Positions 26,001-34,762 are shown, numbered from the stretch's first letter. The stretch: DNA of 64,000 nucleotides from Rikenellaceae bacterium (GCA_015059955.1 SUZK01000006.1:62001-126000), one strand, 5' to 3'. Translations and numbers: made by a program. The notes: generated by a model not told the origin, from the letters alone.

Positions 26001-26031
26001 CTCTCCTCGCTACGGCGGGGAGAGATTTTTT
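26001..26031 (+). terminator. Intrinsic terminator of the FISUMP gene
   Basis: CTCTCCTCGC (26001-26010) pairs with GCGGGGAGAG (26015-26024, one G-U) around loop TACG, then A and T6. Confidence 0.9.
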
Positions 26032-26032
26032 G

Positions 26033-26150
26033 TTCAATTAGCAATGAGAGGGCGCAAGCAGAGCTTGCTTGCAAGGGCGGAGCATAGCTCCTTCATAGGG
26101 CTCTCTGCTTATCTTTCATCTTTAAACTTTCATCTTTGCTCTTTTTTTGC
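26033..26150 (+). repeat. Composite repeat family 1 upstream of uvrB
   Basis: Head CAATTAGCAATGAG (26035-26048), GC-rich blocks (GCAAGCAGAGCTTGCTTGC, 26053-26071, and GGGCGGAGCATAGCTCC, 26075-26091), and CT-rich tail (TTTCATCTTTAAACTTTCAT, 26114-26133). The palindrome part is missing. The tail runs into the uvrB -7 box. Confidence 0.75.
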
Positions 26151-26158
26151 TACCTTTG
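26151..26158 (+). promoter_or_regulatory. -7 box of uvrB, 5 nt before the ATG
   Basis: TACCTTTG is followed by CACGT and the ATG at 26164. Transcription would begin at or within a base or two of the start codon, predicting a leaderless mRNA. The spacing and sequence (TTTGCACG-N-ATG) are the same as at dnaG. Confidence 0.65.
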
Positions 26159-26163
26159 CACGT

Positions 26164-28212
26164 ATGGAGTTCAAGTTAGTGTCGCAATACAAGCCCATGG
26201 GCGATCAGCCAGAGGCGATAGCTAAGTTGGTGGAGTCGATAAAGAGCTATAACAACGATAACATCCTGATGGGTGTCACAGGCTCTGGTAAGACATTCAC
26301 CATAGCTAATGTCATAGCCCAGCTAAATAGACCTACGCTCGTATTGTCGCACAATAAAACGCTTGCTGCTCAGCTATATAACGAGTTCAAAGGGTTCTTC
26401 CCTGACAACGCCGTGGAGTACTTCGTATCGTATTACGACTACTATCAGCCTGAGGCATACCTCCCCACGACAGATACCTATATTGAAAAGGACCTCTCGA
26501 TAAACGACGAGATTGAGCGTCTGCGTCTTAAGACCGTAGCAACGCTTCTCTCGGGGCGTAGCGACGTCATCGTAGTATCGAGCGTATCGTGCATATATGG
26601 CTGCGGCAACCCCGAAGATTTCCACAAAACCGCAATACGTGTGGAGGTGGGTGCCACGCTTCCACGCAACAAGTTCCTACGCCGCCTTGTAGAGGCGTTA
26701 TACTCGCGCACGGAACTTGAGCTGCAGCCCGCGACATTCCGCGTGCGTGGCGAGACAATAGACATAATGGCAGCATTTGGCGAGTTCGGCAACCAGACAT
26801 TCCGCATAGCATTCTTCGACGACGAGGTAGAGGCGATATACATACTCGACCCGATGACAGGCGAGAAGCGCGAGTCGGTAGACTCCATCACACTCTACCC
26901 TACAAACCTCTTCGTGACGACGCAGGAGCGCATAAATAGCGCCATAGCAGAGATTTACAGTGACCTCGGTAAGCAGATAGCATTCTTCGAGCGCGAGGGC
27001 CGTAGCGTCGAGGCAAAGCGCATAAAGCAGCGCGTGGAGTACGACCTCGAGATGATTAAGGAGCTCGGCTACTGCTCAGGTATCGAGAACTACTCGCGAT
27101 ACTTCGACGCGCGAGCTGCTGGCACACGTCCCTTCTGTCTGCTCGACTTCTTCCCCAAGGACTTTATCACCGTGATAGACGAGAGCCACGTGACACTGCC
27201 ACAGATACACGGCATGTATGGTGGCGACCGCGCACGTAAGGAGAACCTTGTGGAGTATGGCTTCCGTCTGCCAGCAGCCAAGGATAACAGACCACTAAAA
27301 TTCAACGAGTTCGACATACTCGCCGAGAACAAGATATATGTTAGCGCCACGCCTGGCACAACGGAGCTAAAGAAGACCGAGGGTACTGTCATAGAGCAGC
27401 TTATACGCCCTACGGGCATCATTGACCCTCCGGTGCGTCTACACGTCTCGGAACACCAGATAGACGACCTCCTCGAAGAGGTGCGCATGGCTGTGAAGAG
27501 TGGCCTAAAGGTCATCGTAACAACCATAACCAAGCGCATGGCCGAGGAGCTATCGAAGTATCTGACGAACATCAGCGTGCGCAACAACTATATACACTCC
27601 GACATCGACACCTTGGAGCGCATCGAAATCCTCGACAGCCTACGCAACAACGAGATAGATGTCCTCGTGGGCGTAAACCTGCTTAGAGAGGGCATTGACC
27701 TACCAGAGGTGGGCATCGTAGCTATACTCGATGCCGACAAGGAGGGTTTCCTGCGTAACGAACGCTCGCTCACGCAGATAGCAGGCCGTGCAGCGCGCAA
27801 CAACAAGGGGCGTGTACTCCTCTATGGCGATATCATGACCGACTCAATGCGACGCACAATAGAGGCAAGCAACCGCCGCCGCGAGAAGCAGATACGCTAC
27901 AACCTCGAGAATGGCATCATCCCACGTAGCATCACCAAGAGCGCCAATAAGGCGAGCGCACTAATAAGCGAGGTAGAGAGCAAGAAGCCCGCAAATATGA
28001 CAGCATACCCCATCTACGAGGATCACTATGCAAGCGCACAGGTAAGCGATACAACAGCACCGTATACAGCAACAGAGAGCCTCACGGAGCGCATTGCTAA
28101 GGCGAAAAAGGAGATGGAGAGAGCGGCAAAGAACCTCAATTTTAAGGAGGCCGCACAGTGGCGCGACGAGATGCGACGCCTACAAAATCTACAAGAAATG
28201 GGCGAGGCATAG
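26164..28212 (+). CDS. uvrB: Excinuclease ABC subunit B
   Basis: UvrB is the helicase-like damage-verification subunit of nucleotide excision repair. The start at 26164 gives MEFKLVSQYKPMGDQPEAI, the conserved N terminus; a longer frame upstream runs through repeat sequence and is discarded. The 682 aa contain Walker A GVTGSGKT (37-44), the beta-hairpin region YYDYYQPEAYLPTTDTYIEKD, helicase motifs (VIDESHVTLPQ, ATPGTTELKKTEG, GRAARNNKG) and the C-terminal UVR domain for UvrC contact (LTERIAKAKKEMERAAKNL). Confidence 0.97.
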   Translation: MEFKLVSQYKPMGDQPEAIAKLVESIKSYNNDNILMGVTGSGKTFTIANVIAQLNRPTLVLSHNKTLAAQLYNEFKGFFPDNAVEYFVSYYDYYQPEAYLPTTDTYIEKDLSINDEIERLRLKTVATLLSGRSDVIVVSSVSCIYGCGNPEDFHKTAIRVEVGATLPRNKFLRRLVEALYSRTELELQPATFRVRGETIDIMAAFGEFGNQTFRIAFFDDEVEAIYILDPMTGEKRESVDSITLYPTNLFVTTQERINSAIAEIYSDLGKQIAFFEREGRSVEAKRIKQRVEYDLEMIKELGYCSGIENYSRYFDARAAGTRPFCLLDFFPKDFITVIDESHVTLPQIHGMYGGDRARKENLVEYGFRLPAAKDNRPLKFNEFDILAENKIYVSATPGTTELKKTEGTVIEQLIRPTGIIDPPVRLHVSEHQIDDLLEEVRMAVKSGLKVIVTTITKRMAEELSKYLTNISVRNNYIHSDIDTLERIEILDSLRNNEIDVLVGVNLLREGIDLPEVGIVAILDADKEGFLRNERSLTQIAGRAARNNKGRVLLYGDIMTDSMRRTIEASNRRREKQIRYNLENGIIPRSITKSANKASALISEVESKKPANMTAYPIYEDHYASAQVSDTTAPYTATESLTERIAKAKKEMERAAKNLNFKEAAQWRDEMRRLQNLQEMGEA

Positions 28213-28478
28213 CCCCTTTCGCAGCAAAGTCACTCTACAATCAGAAAAATCCTTCGCAGAATACAAACGATTATTATGCATTAATTGCGCATATTATGCA
28301 GTATTAATGCATAAACACACGCACGCTTAGTTGAGTATAAAATGGGTATATATAAGGGCTGACACGTAGTGGACTACCAACAGAAGAGCAAATATAACAT
28401 CGACAACAAGTGAGCCACAGCAACCATTGGAGTTACGCAAGCATCAATCGCATGACATAGCAAGACGATACCGTAGCA
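28213..28478. other. Intergenic region with a nested ATGCAT palindrome
   Basis: There is no gene in these 266 bases between convergent uvrB and the XRE gene. TTATGCATTAAT (28274-28285) and ATTAATGCATAA (28303-28314) form a perfect 12-bp inverted repeat around TGCGCATA-type sequence, giving a nested palindrome of ATGCAT sites. No T-run follows on either strand, so it is more operator-like than terminator-like. The rest (28315-28478) shows nothing recognisable. Confidence 0.55.
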
Positions 28479-28904
28479 CTACTTATGAGAGTAGCTATCG
28501 AAGGTATGGTCGGCGTAGAGGACAATGATACGCTCGACACGCTTACCCCCATTTTGCACATCCGAAAAAATGATGTCGTTGACATTTTTTGCCTCGACCG
28601 AAGGCGCCGAGATTTCACTATTTTCCGTCGGCGTGAAGAGCGATGCCTCAGCAGTAGGGTGCGATAGAGGAGCCGGCACCTGTGACGAAGTGGTATCTCT
28701 AAAAATCTGTTCGCTATCAAGTAGCAGCCAGTCGGGGTTAAGATCTGGAAAGGCACGAAGAACTTTCACAACAAAATCGAAACTCGGCTTGTTACGACCA
28801 GACAAAATATGAGAGATACCCGAAGGCTGTATCTCTAACATTCGAGCAAGCTGAGTCGAAGTAAGACCCTTATTTTGTAGCAAAAATTCGATTTTCTCCT
28901 TCAT
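28479..28904 (-). CDS. XRE-family helix-turn-helix regulator
   Basis: The start at 28904 is chosen because MKEKIEFLLQNKGLTSTQLA begins the Cro/C1-type HTH directly and a full promoter lies 15 nt upstream. The HTH covers residues 1-58 (LTSTQLARMLEIQPSGISHILSGRNKPSFDFVVKVL). A Ser/Thr/Pro-rich linker follows, then a conserved C-terminal segment (RVERIIVLYADHTFDSYSHK) that may be a dimerisation or effector part. The protein has 141 aa. A family of palindromic sites covers its promoter (28911-29382), so autoregulation is likely. Targets are unknown. Confidence 0.85.
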   Translation of the reverse strand: MKEKIEFLLQNKGLTSTQLARMLEIQPSGISHILSGRNKPSFDFVVKVLRAFPDLNPDWLLLDSEQIFRDTTSSQVPAPLSHPTAEASLFTPTENSEISAPSVEAKNVNDIIFSDVQNGGKRVERIIVLYADHTFDSYSHK

Positions 28905-28910
28905 ATCAAT

Positions 28911-29382
28911 ATTTTTTACAAATATAAACATTTTATTTTTGTAATGCAAATAAATATTACAATAGTAACACGTTGATAAATGTTAACAATGTTTACAAAT
29001 GTAATGTGCGCAATTATGGTAAAATATAATAAATCAAAATATCGCAAATTTAATTCAGGTAATAAACATATAACCTCTCATTATTAACACTTTACACATT
29101 GTTATCACAAGTTAAATAAACATGCCACCCAAATACACCTAAAGGGAATATGTGGACTATAATATAGATTATGTCAAAGTAGCTAAAAATACCTATATCA
29201 GCATTTTAGAAAAATAGATTACAATACTTTAACAAAAGGCAAATAAGTGGTAAAGTGGGTATCGTATATCTGTAAACAAGATTTGACAAATGTAACTATC
29301 AACAGCTGTAAGCGCTATAATCAATGTTTACATTTGTTAAACATTAGCTCTTATTACAGATGTCACATGTTTACAAATGTAA
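28911..29382. promoter_or_regulatory. AT-rich operator region with repeated TTACA-N2-TGTAA sites
   Basis: This is a 570-bp gene-free region between HIT and the XRE gene. Sites are TTTACAAATATAAA (28915-28928), TTTACAAATGTAA (28992-29004), TTGACAAATGTAA (29283-29295), TTACATTTGTTAA (29328-29340) and TTTACAAATGTAA (29370-29382). The second and fifth share an identical 19-mer. The core is a palindrome, TTACA-N2-TGTAA. The first site overlaps the XRE promoter, consistent with autorepression. DnaA-box-like 9-mers also occur (for example TTATCAACA at 29540), so a replication-related role was considered. Confidence 0.65.
28919..28950 (-). promoter_or_regulatory. Promoter of the XRE regulator gene
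   Basis: On the minus strand TTTG (28950-28947), 20 nt, TATATTTG (28926-28919), a full consensus match. The -7 box is embedded in an operator-like site (28915-28928), and the -33 box lies within TTGTAAT-N10-ATTACAA (28939-28962). Confidence 0.8.
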
Positions 29383-29479
29383 TGTAATAGGGTGAAAATC
29401 TTTAAAATAAGTGCGAAAAAGGCGTCGATTTTGTGGATATATCAGCGCTAAGGATTTGAGGAGTATATTATGTTAAAAA

Positions 29480-29517
29480 ATAATATAGGGTAGCGTATCA
29501 TAAACACACTACCCTAT
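29480..29517 (-). terminator. Intrinsic terminator of the HIT gene
   Basis: ATAGGGTAG/CTACCCTAT (29485-29493 with 29509-29517). On the minus strand ATTATTTTTTA follows. Confidence 0.8.
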
Positions 29518-29552
29518 TATAGTTCAATAAGTTATAAAGTTATCAACAGTCG

Positions 29553-29939
29553 CTATTCGCGGAGATCTTGAGCCAATTTCTGGAACTCTTCCTGCGACAA
29601 ACTGAGCTTCTCACGGCTGAAATCTACATCTTTTTCGCTGTTCATTGGGATCAAATGTATGTGTGCATGGGGCACTTCGAGGCCTAAAACCACCGTTGCG
29701 ACCTTTGTACACTCTGTAGTTGCCTTGATTTTCTTCGCAATCTGTTTAGCGAAAACCATCATCTCCTGAAGCTCGTCGTCCTCGAGGTCGTAGAAATAGT
29801 CAACCTCGCGCTTAGGGATAACCAACGTATGATACTTTGCCAATGGAGCGATGTCCAAGAAGGCGAAGAAACGATCGTTCTCCGCAACCTTATAACAGGG
29901 AATCTCACCTGCTACAATTCGTGAAAAAATTGTTGCCAT
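29553..29939 (-). CDS. HIT family protein (histidine-triad nucleotide-binding)
   Basis: The start at 29939 gives MATIFSRIVAGEIPCYKVAEND, the standard N terminus; an upstream ATG adds an unlikely leader. The 128 aa end with the histidine triad PHAHIHLIP (near 94-102), the nucleotide-phosphate site of HIT hydrolases. Substrates of such proteins are nucleoside phosphoramidates or dinucleoside polyphosphates; the specific role is unknown. It follows relA/spoT by 167 bp and has its own terminator. Confidence 0.93.
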   Translation of the reverse strand: MATIFSRIVAGEIPCYKVAENDRFFAFLDIAPLAKYHTLVIPKREVDYFYDLEDDELQEMMVFAKQIAKKIKATTECTKVATVVLGLEVPHAHIHLIPMNSEKDVDFSREKLSLSQEEFQKLAQDLRE

Positions 29940-30106
29940 TTTAGTATTAGTATTATTTACAAAAATTATCAATTTTAAGAACTACCCTACTTCGGTGCCA
30001 AACACGGCGTTGATGCGACAGTAGTGACAACCCAAAGAACATGTCGAACACCAGTAATATAGCAATGCACAATAGAAAAGTCTGGCATACTACCCTACTC
30101 CAAGCA

Positions 30107-32359
30107 TCATGTATTAAGCAGGCGCTTGACGCTCTCTATACCCTGCACCTTGCGGAGATTATCGAGCAAACTATTCAAGCTCTCGATATCCTGAACATAC
30201 AAGCTAATCGTACCCTCGAAGATTCCGTCGTGGGACTGAACGCTGATAGCACGCATATTTATGCTAAAGTCTGATGTGATAAGACGTGCTAAATCTAAAA
30301 TCATTCCGCTACGGTCGATGCCGCGTATCTCTACGGTGGCAAGATATGAGATAGCCTTATGCTGCGACCACTTGATTTCCTCCTTTACGATATTCTCGCC
30401 ATACTGGGCGGCGAGGCGTATTAGTGTGTCGCACGTCGACTTATGAACGATGATACGGCCACTATGTGGGTCGCGGTAGCCAACTACATTATCGCCAGGT
30501 ATGGGCTCACAACACTCCGCCATGACAAACTCATGCGCATCGTCAGCCGAAGCATCAGCAACAGAGGTGTCGTCGAGCGTCGAAGTGTCATCGTCGAGGT
30601 CGAGGTCAACATCTGCCTCTTCTGCACGCTCCTTACCAGGAATAAAGAGTTTCCAGAACTTAAGTATCTTCTTCGACGAATTCTCCTTGAGGAGCTTGTC
30701 GAGGTTGTCGAGCTTCACGATACCTGCGCCAATCTTGCTATACAACTCATCCTTGTTGCGACAGTCGTAGGCGGGCATAAGCTTACGCAGCACACGGCCA
30801 CTGAGCTTTACGTTATACTCCGCGAGGCGTGACTCAAGAAGCGTCATGCCGTACTCAATATTATCCTGACGCTCACTCTTAAGGTAGTCCTGTATCGCCT
30901 GACGCGCCTTGCTCGTGACAACGGCATCCAACCACTCGGCCTTGGGGTGCGCATTCTCGGCTGTGATGACCTCTATTTGGTCGCCGCTATTTACGCGCTC
31001 CGTGACGGGCACTATACGGTGGTTTATCTTCGCGCCTATGGCATGGTCGCCAATCTTAGTATGTATCTCGTATGCGAAGTCGAGCACCGAGGCGCCATAG
31101 GGCAGCGTCTGTGGCTCACCCTTAGGGGTGAAGACTACGACGTCGGTCTTATATAGCGCGAGCTTGAAGTTATCCAAGAACTCGTGGGCGCTCTCAGTAG
31201 GGCTGTTAAGGGCATCACGCACCCTCTTGAGCCACTTGTCAAGGCCATCCTCCTCCTGCGATATCGAGGCGTGCTTATACTTCCAGTGGGCGGCAAAGCC
31301 TCGCTCGGCGATGTCGTCCATACGCTCGGTGCGCACCTGCACCTCTACCCATATGCCATCGGGGCCCATCACCGTAGAGTGTAGCGCCTCGTAGCCGTTG
31401 CTCTTGGGGATTGATATCCAGTCGCGTAGACGGTCGGGCTTGGGGGTGTATATGTCGGTGACACACGAGTATATCTGCCAGCACTGGGTCTTCTCCGATG
31501 GGAAGGGCAACGCCTTGAAGACGATGCGTATGGCGAAGAGGTCGTACACCTCCTCGAAGGGTATCTCCTTGCGGCGCATCTTGTTCCAGATGGAGTATAC
31601 GCTCTTCACGCGCGCTGTCATCTCGTACTGGAACTTGTTCTTGTCGAGCACCTCTTTTATTGGCGCCATGAAGCGGTCGATATACTGCTGTCGCTGAGGC
31701 TCCGTATCGTCAATCTTGCGGCGTATCTCGTCATACTCCTTGGGGAAGCGATACTTCATGCATAGGTCTTCAAGTTCGCTCTTAATGGCGTGGAGGCCAA
31801 GACGATAGGCAAGCGGCACGAAGAGATATATTGTCTCACTCGTAATCTTAATCTGCTTGTCGTGAGGCATAGCACCCAACGTACGCATATTGTGCAGACG
31901 GTCAGCTATCTTGATGATTATGACGCGCACATCGTCCGAGAGCGTCAGTAGCACCTTACGGAAGTACTCGGCCTGCTCGGAGCTGTCGGTCTTAAATACT
32001 CCCGCCATCTTGGTTAGGCCATCGACCATGGAGGCAATCTTGGGTGTGAAGATACGCGCTATATCCTCTACGGTGTACTCCGTATCCTCGACAACATCGT
32101 GGAGCAGCGCTGCCACCACCGACTTCTTGCCGAGGCCTATCTCTCGCACAGCGATAAGGGCCACCTCTATGGGGTGGATGATATATGGCTCACCCGAACG
32201 ACGGCGCACACCCTTGTGTGCCTCCTTCGCGAGGAAGAAGGCGCGTCTGACAAACTGCCAATCGTCCTCACGACGGCATACCTTAGCCTTGCGACACGCC
32301 TCGACCAGCTCTTGCCACTTCTCTTCAATCAATAGTTCATCCTCAGCTGTATACTCCAT
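30107..32359 (-). CDS. relA/spoT: Bifunctional (p)ppGpp synthetase/hydrolase, RelA/SpoT family
   Basis: This enzyme makes and degrades the stringent-response alarmone. I use the ATG at 32359 (MEYTAEDELLIEEKW); a TTG six bases upstream is less likely. Over 750 aa it has an HD hydrolase domain with the metal motif LLHDVVEDTEYT (near 90), the synthetase domain (YDLFAIRIVF, near 275), a TGS domain (VVFTPKGEPQTLPYGASVLDFAY, near 410), and a C-terminal ACT domain. Both catalytic domains look intact, so it is probably bifunctional. A family 2 repeat element separates it from recA. Confidence 0.95.
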   Translation of the reverse strand: MEYTAEDELLIEEKWQELVEACRKAKVCRREDDWQFVRRAFFLAKEAHKGVRRRSGEPYIIHPIEVALIAVREIGLGKKSVVAALLHDVVEDTEYTVEDIARIFTPKIASMVDGLTKMAGVFKTDSSEQAEYFRKVLLTLSDDVRVIIIKIADRLHNMRTLGAMPHDKQIKITSETIYLFVPLAYRLGLHAIKSELEDLCMKYRFPKEYDEIRRKIDDTEPQRQQYIDRFMAPIKEVLDKNKFQYEMTARVKSVYSIWNKMRRKEIPFEEVYDLFAIRIVFKALPFPSEKTQCWQIYSCVTDIYTPKPDRLRDWISIPKSNGYEALHSTVMGPDGIWVEVQVRTERMDDIAERGFAAHWKYKHASISQEEDGLDKWLKRVRDALNSPTESAHEFLDNFKLALYKTDVVVFTPKGEPQTLPYGASVLDFAYEIHTKIGDHAIGAKINHRIVPVTERVNSGDQIEVITAENAHPKAEWLDAVVTSKARQAIQDYLKSERQDNIEYGMTLLESRLAEYNVKLSGRVLRKLMPAYDCRNKDELYSKIGAGIVKLDNLDKLLKENSSKKILKFWKLFIPGKERAEEADVDLDLDDDTSTLDDTSVADASADDAHEFVMAECCEPIPGDNVVGYRDPHSGRIIVHKSTCDTLIRLAAQYGENIVKEEIKWSQHKAISYLATVEIRGIDRSGMILDLARLITSDFSINMRAISVQSHDGIFEGTISLYVQDIESLNSLLDNLRKVQGIESVKRLLNT

Positions 32360-32470
32360 AGTCAATCACATTGTACGCCGAAGCACGACTACCCTGTTGG
32401 TAGCCGTGTTACGGTCGTCAGTTTACACTTGGCAACATATCTGCCATATGTTAGTAGTGCAGATATCTTC

Positions 32471-32633
32471 AATATGTTAGCGGCAGCAGATGCGGCCTTA
32501 TCTCGTAACACCTCTTTGGAGATAGAAGGTTGCAGATGCAACGCTCGGCAAAATTAGCTACGATGGGCTGTACTTGGTGGTACTGCCCATTGTAGATATA
32601 TTTTGTTAGCGGCAGCAGATGCGGCCTTATCTC
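32471..32633 (-). repeat. Family 2 structured element at the recA stop codon
   Basis: A 30-nt sequence is present twice without a mismatch (32475-32504 and 32604-32633, 129 bp apart). The second copy contains the recA stop codon (32627-32629) and its last sense bases. Between them lie a short hairpin GTTGCAGATGCAAC (32529-32542) and a larger one, ATGGGC-(T)GTAC...GTAC(T)-GCCCAT (32563-32590). Related elements adjoin recN, rplI and the cysteine desulfidase gene; here the large hairpin is inverted relative to them. Confidence 0.8.
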
Positions 32634-33637
32634 TCCAAAGACATTGCTTCACGCACTCTTAGCTCAACCTCCTCCATAAGCGCTGGGTCATTCTTGAGCG
32701 CCTCCTTCACAGAGTCACGGCCCTGACCTATCTTACGGTCGCCATATGAGAACCATGAGCCCGACTTACGGATAATATCATAATCCACGCCAAGGTCGAT
32801 AATCTCGCCAAGCTTTGAGATACCCTCGCCGAACATAATGTCGAACTCGGCCTTCTTGAATGGAGGTGCCACCTTGTTCTTCACAACCTTCACCTTGGTA
32901 CGTGTACCGAGCTGCTCCTCGCCATCCTTGATTACCGATGTGCGGCGGATGTCGATACGTACGCTGGCGTAGAACTTAAGGGCATTACCACCAGTCGTAG
33001 TCTCTGGGTTGCCATAGACAACACCAATCTTATCGCGTAGCTGGTTGATGAAGATACACACGGTCTTCGTCTTTGATATAGAAGCTGTTAGCTTACGTAG
33101 TGCCTGTGACATGAGACGCGCCTGAAGGCCCATCTTCGAGTCACCCATGTCACCCTCAATCTCTGCCTTTGGCGTCAATGCCGCCACAGAGTCGATGACG
33201 ATGATGTCGATGGCACTTGAGCGAATCAACGAGTCGGCGATTTCGAGTGCCTGCTCGCCATTGTCGGGCTGCGAGACGAGGAGGTTTTCGATGTCTACGC
33301 CGAGCTTCTGTGCGTAATAGCTGTCGAAGGCGTGCTCCGCGTCGATGAAGGCAGCGATGCCACCAGCCTTCTGCGCCTCGGCGATGGCGTGTATAGCCAA
33401 CGTTGTCTTACCCGATGACTCAGGGCCATAAATCTCGATTACACGACCCTTGGGGTAGCCACCAACGCCCAACGCCATGTCGAGCGTAATAGAGCCTGTG
33501 GGGATTACGGGGACATCGGTCACCGCATCGCTGGACATACGCATGATTGAGCCCTTGCCAAAGTCCTTCTCAATCTTGTCCATCACTGCCGACAGCACCT
33601 TTAGCTTGTCGGCATTTACCTGTACTTTCTCTGCCAT
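32627..33637 (-). CDS. recA: Recombinase A
   Basis: RecA is the strand-exchange ATPase and SOS co-protease. Its 336 aa have Walker A GPESSGKT (71-78), Walker [13 protein letters not shown], the L1/L2 loop region ([20 protein letters not shown]) and the C-terminal domain cut short relative to E. coli, which is usual here. bcp ends 12 bp upstream, so the two are probably co-transcribed. The final codons and stop lie inside a repeated sequence (family 2 element). No SOS box was recognised in front of bcp or recA. Confidence 0.98.
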   Translation of the reverse strand: MAEKVQVNADKLKVLSAVMDKIEKDFGKGSIMRMSSDAVTDVPVIPTGSITLDMALGVGGYPKGRVIEIYGPESSGKTTLAIHAIAEAQKAGGIAAFIDAEHAFDSYYAQKLGVDIENLLVSQPDNGEQALEIADSLIRSSAIDIIVIDSVAALTPKAEIEGDMGDSKMGLQARLMSQALRKLTASISKTKTVCIFINQLRDKIGVVYGNPETTTGGNALKFYASVRIDIRRTSVIKDGEEQLGTRTKVKVVKNKVAPPFKKAEFDIMFGEGISKLGEIIDLGVDYDIIRKSGSWFSYGDRKIGQGRDSVKEALKNDPALMEEVELRVREAMSLER

Positions 33638-33649
33638 AATATATTTCGT

Positions 33650-34117
33650 TTATTTGTTATCCAACACTTTGATAATCTGACCGTAAGAGTCCTTCGTATC
33701 GACCTTCTCGATGATGTGTGTCACGCGAGCCTCGGCATCTAAAAGGAGCGTTGTGCGCACGATGCCCATATACTCTCTGCCATACATCTTCTTCATGCGC
33801 CATACGCCCACAGCCTCCGATAGTGTGTGCTCCACATCCGCGAGTAGCGTGAAGTTAAGGTCGTGCTTAGCACAGAAGTTCTGGTGTGAGCGTACCGAGT
33901 CGGGGCTGACACCCACAATCTTATAGCCACGGCGCTCAAGCTCGGCCTTACCATCGCGTAGGCTCTTAGCCTCGAGCGTACACCCTGAGGTGTTGTCCTT
34001 GGGGTAGAAGTATAGCACCGTAGGGCTGCCCTTGAGCTCTGCGAGTGTGAACTCTGCGCCCTTGTCGGTCATTGTCTTGAAGTCGGGGAGCTGCTCCCCT
34101 ATCTTTATGTTTAGCAT
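33650..34117 (-). CDS. bcp: Thioredoxin-dependent thiol peroxidase (Bcp/PrxQ)
   Basis: This peroxiredoxin reduces hydroperoxides. The start at 34117 gives MLNIKIGEQLPDFKTM; an upstream in-frame ATG adds 11 unlikely residues. The 155 aa have YFYPKDNTSGCTLEAKSLRD with the peroxidatic Cys, while the resolving-Cys position of many PrxQ proteins is less clear. It is followed 12 bp later by recA, an association that would co-express peroxide defence with recombination. Confidence 0.93.
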   Translation of the reverse strand: MLNIKIGEQLPDFKTMTDKGAEFTLAELKGSPTVLYFYPKDNTSGCTLEAKSLRDGKAELERRGYKIVGVSPDSVRSHQNFCAKHDLNFTLLADVEHTLSEAVGVWRMKKMYGREYMGIVRTTLLLDAEARVTHIIEKVDTKDSYGQIIKVLDNK

Positions 34118-34158
34118 ATTTGTTATCGTGTTAATAGTTATTGTACTCAAATCACTCT

Positions 34159-34166
34159 CAAAGTTA
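34159..34166 (-). promoter_or_regulatory. -7 box of bcp-recA
   Basis: Minus-strand TAACTTTG lies 41 nt upstream of the bcp start. A TTTC at the -33 distance (34190-34187, spacing 20) is a one-base variant of TTTG. Confidence 0.6.
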
Positions 34167-34231
34167 CACTATTTTTTTGAAACTCGGAAATAGGTGACAC
34201 CTAAATTTATTTATAATGCTATAAGAGTCGG

Positions 34232-34444
34232 CTATTCGAGGCGCATCATGGTCACCTGACTGCGGAAAGCGTCTATCGTAGTGTTTAGCTTTGCGCGACA
34301 TACGGGACATCGTATGGCACACTCGGTGTCGATGTGAGATAGGAGGCTGTCGAGGCTCTGCATGGCAGCGCTCCTATCGAGCCACGTTGTGTACTCGCTG
34401 TGCGAGCCACAGTGCTTACAATCAATATCATATCTAACGCCCAT
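34232..34444 (-). CDS. Small zinc-ribbon-like protein, 70 aa
   Basis: Two Cys pairs (CKHCG near 9-13 and CPVCRA near 46-51) suggest a zinc ribbon. The rest is polar with a short helix (DRSAAMQSLDSLLSHID). No signal peptide. I recognise no named family. It is separated from bcp by 114 bp and is probably an independent unit. Confidence 0.7.
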   Translation of the reverse strand: MGVRYDIDCKHCGSHSEYTTWLDRSAAMQSLDSLLSHIDTECAIRCPVCRAKLNTTIDAFRSQVTMMRLE

Positions 34445-34529
34445 GGTTCAAAATATGTGTTGTTTAGTTATCGTTTCTGGTGCAAAGTAACAACACTATT
34501 TTGACAGGTTGCGTCAAATGGTAGAAAAG

Positions 34530-34760
34530 TTCAAAGATGAGAGAGAAAAGATGGCAGACATAGTCTGCAATTAGCAGCGCGAGGGCGCTACGCTTCGAGG
34601 GTGCTTTGCTTGTGGGGGCGCAAGCAGAGCTTGCTTGTCTTTTAGCTTAGCAGTAACGTTGGTAAAGTTACTAATGAATTTAGAGAGTTTAAGGAATTTA
34701 CAAACACCCAGCGTTCTTATATACCTAAACTCCCGCTCGCACTATCACAAATTGCTAATA
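34530..34760 (+). repeat. Degenerate copy of composite repeat family 1
   Basis: Reading plus: AAAGTTCAAAGATGAGAGAG (34527-34546, tail-like), head GCAATTAGCAGCG (34570-34582), GC-rich hairpin blocks (GTGCTTTGCTTG near 34600 and GCAAGCAGAGCTTGCTTG, 34620-34637), then TTTAGAGAGTTTAAGGAATTT (34679-34699, palindrome remnant). The parts are rearranged relative to the glyA copy. No gene is seen in 34445-34762. Confidence 0.6.
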
Positions 34761-34762
34761 AC

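Noticed and set aside
26044..26163. Longer N terminus for uvrB
   Set aside because: The added codons come from repeat sequence and the -7 box lies within them.
28905..29552. Possible chromosomal replication origin
   Set aside because: The region is AT-rich and has DnaA-box-like 9-mers (TTATCAACA at 29540, TTATCACA near 29102), but the flanking genes converge near 28.3 kb instead of diverging and no dnaA or dnaN is near. The operator explanation is simpler. A GC-skew plot would decide.
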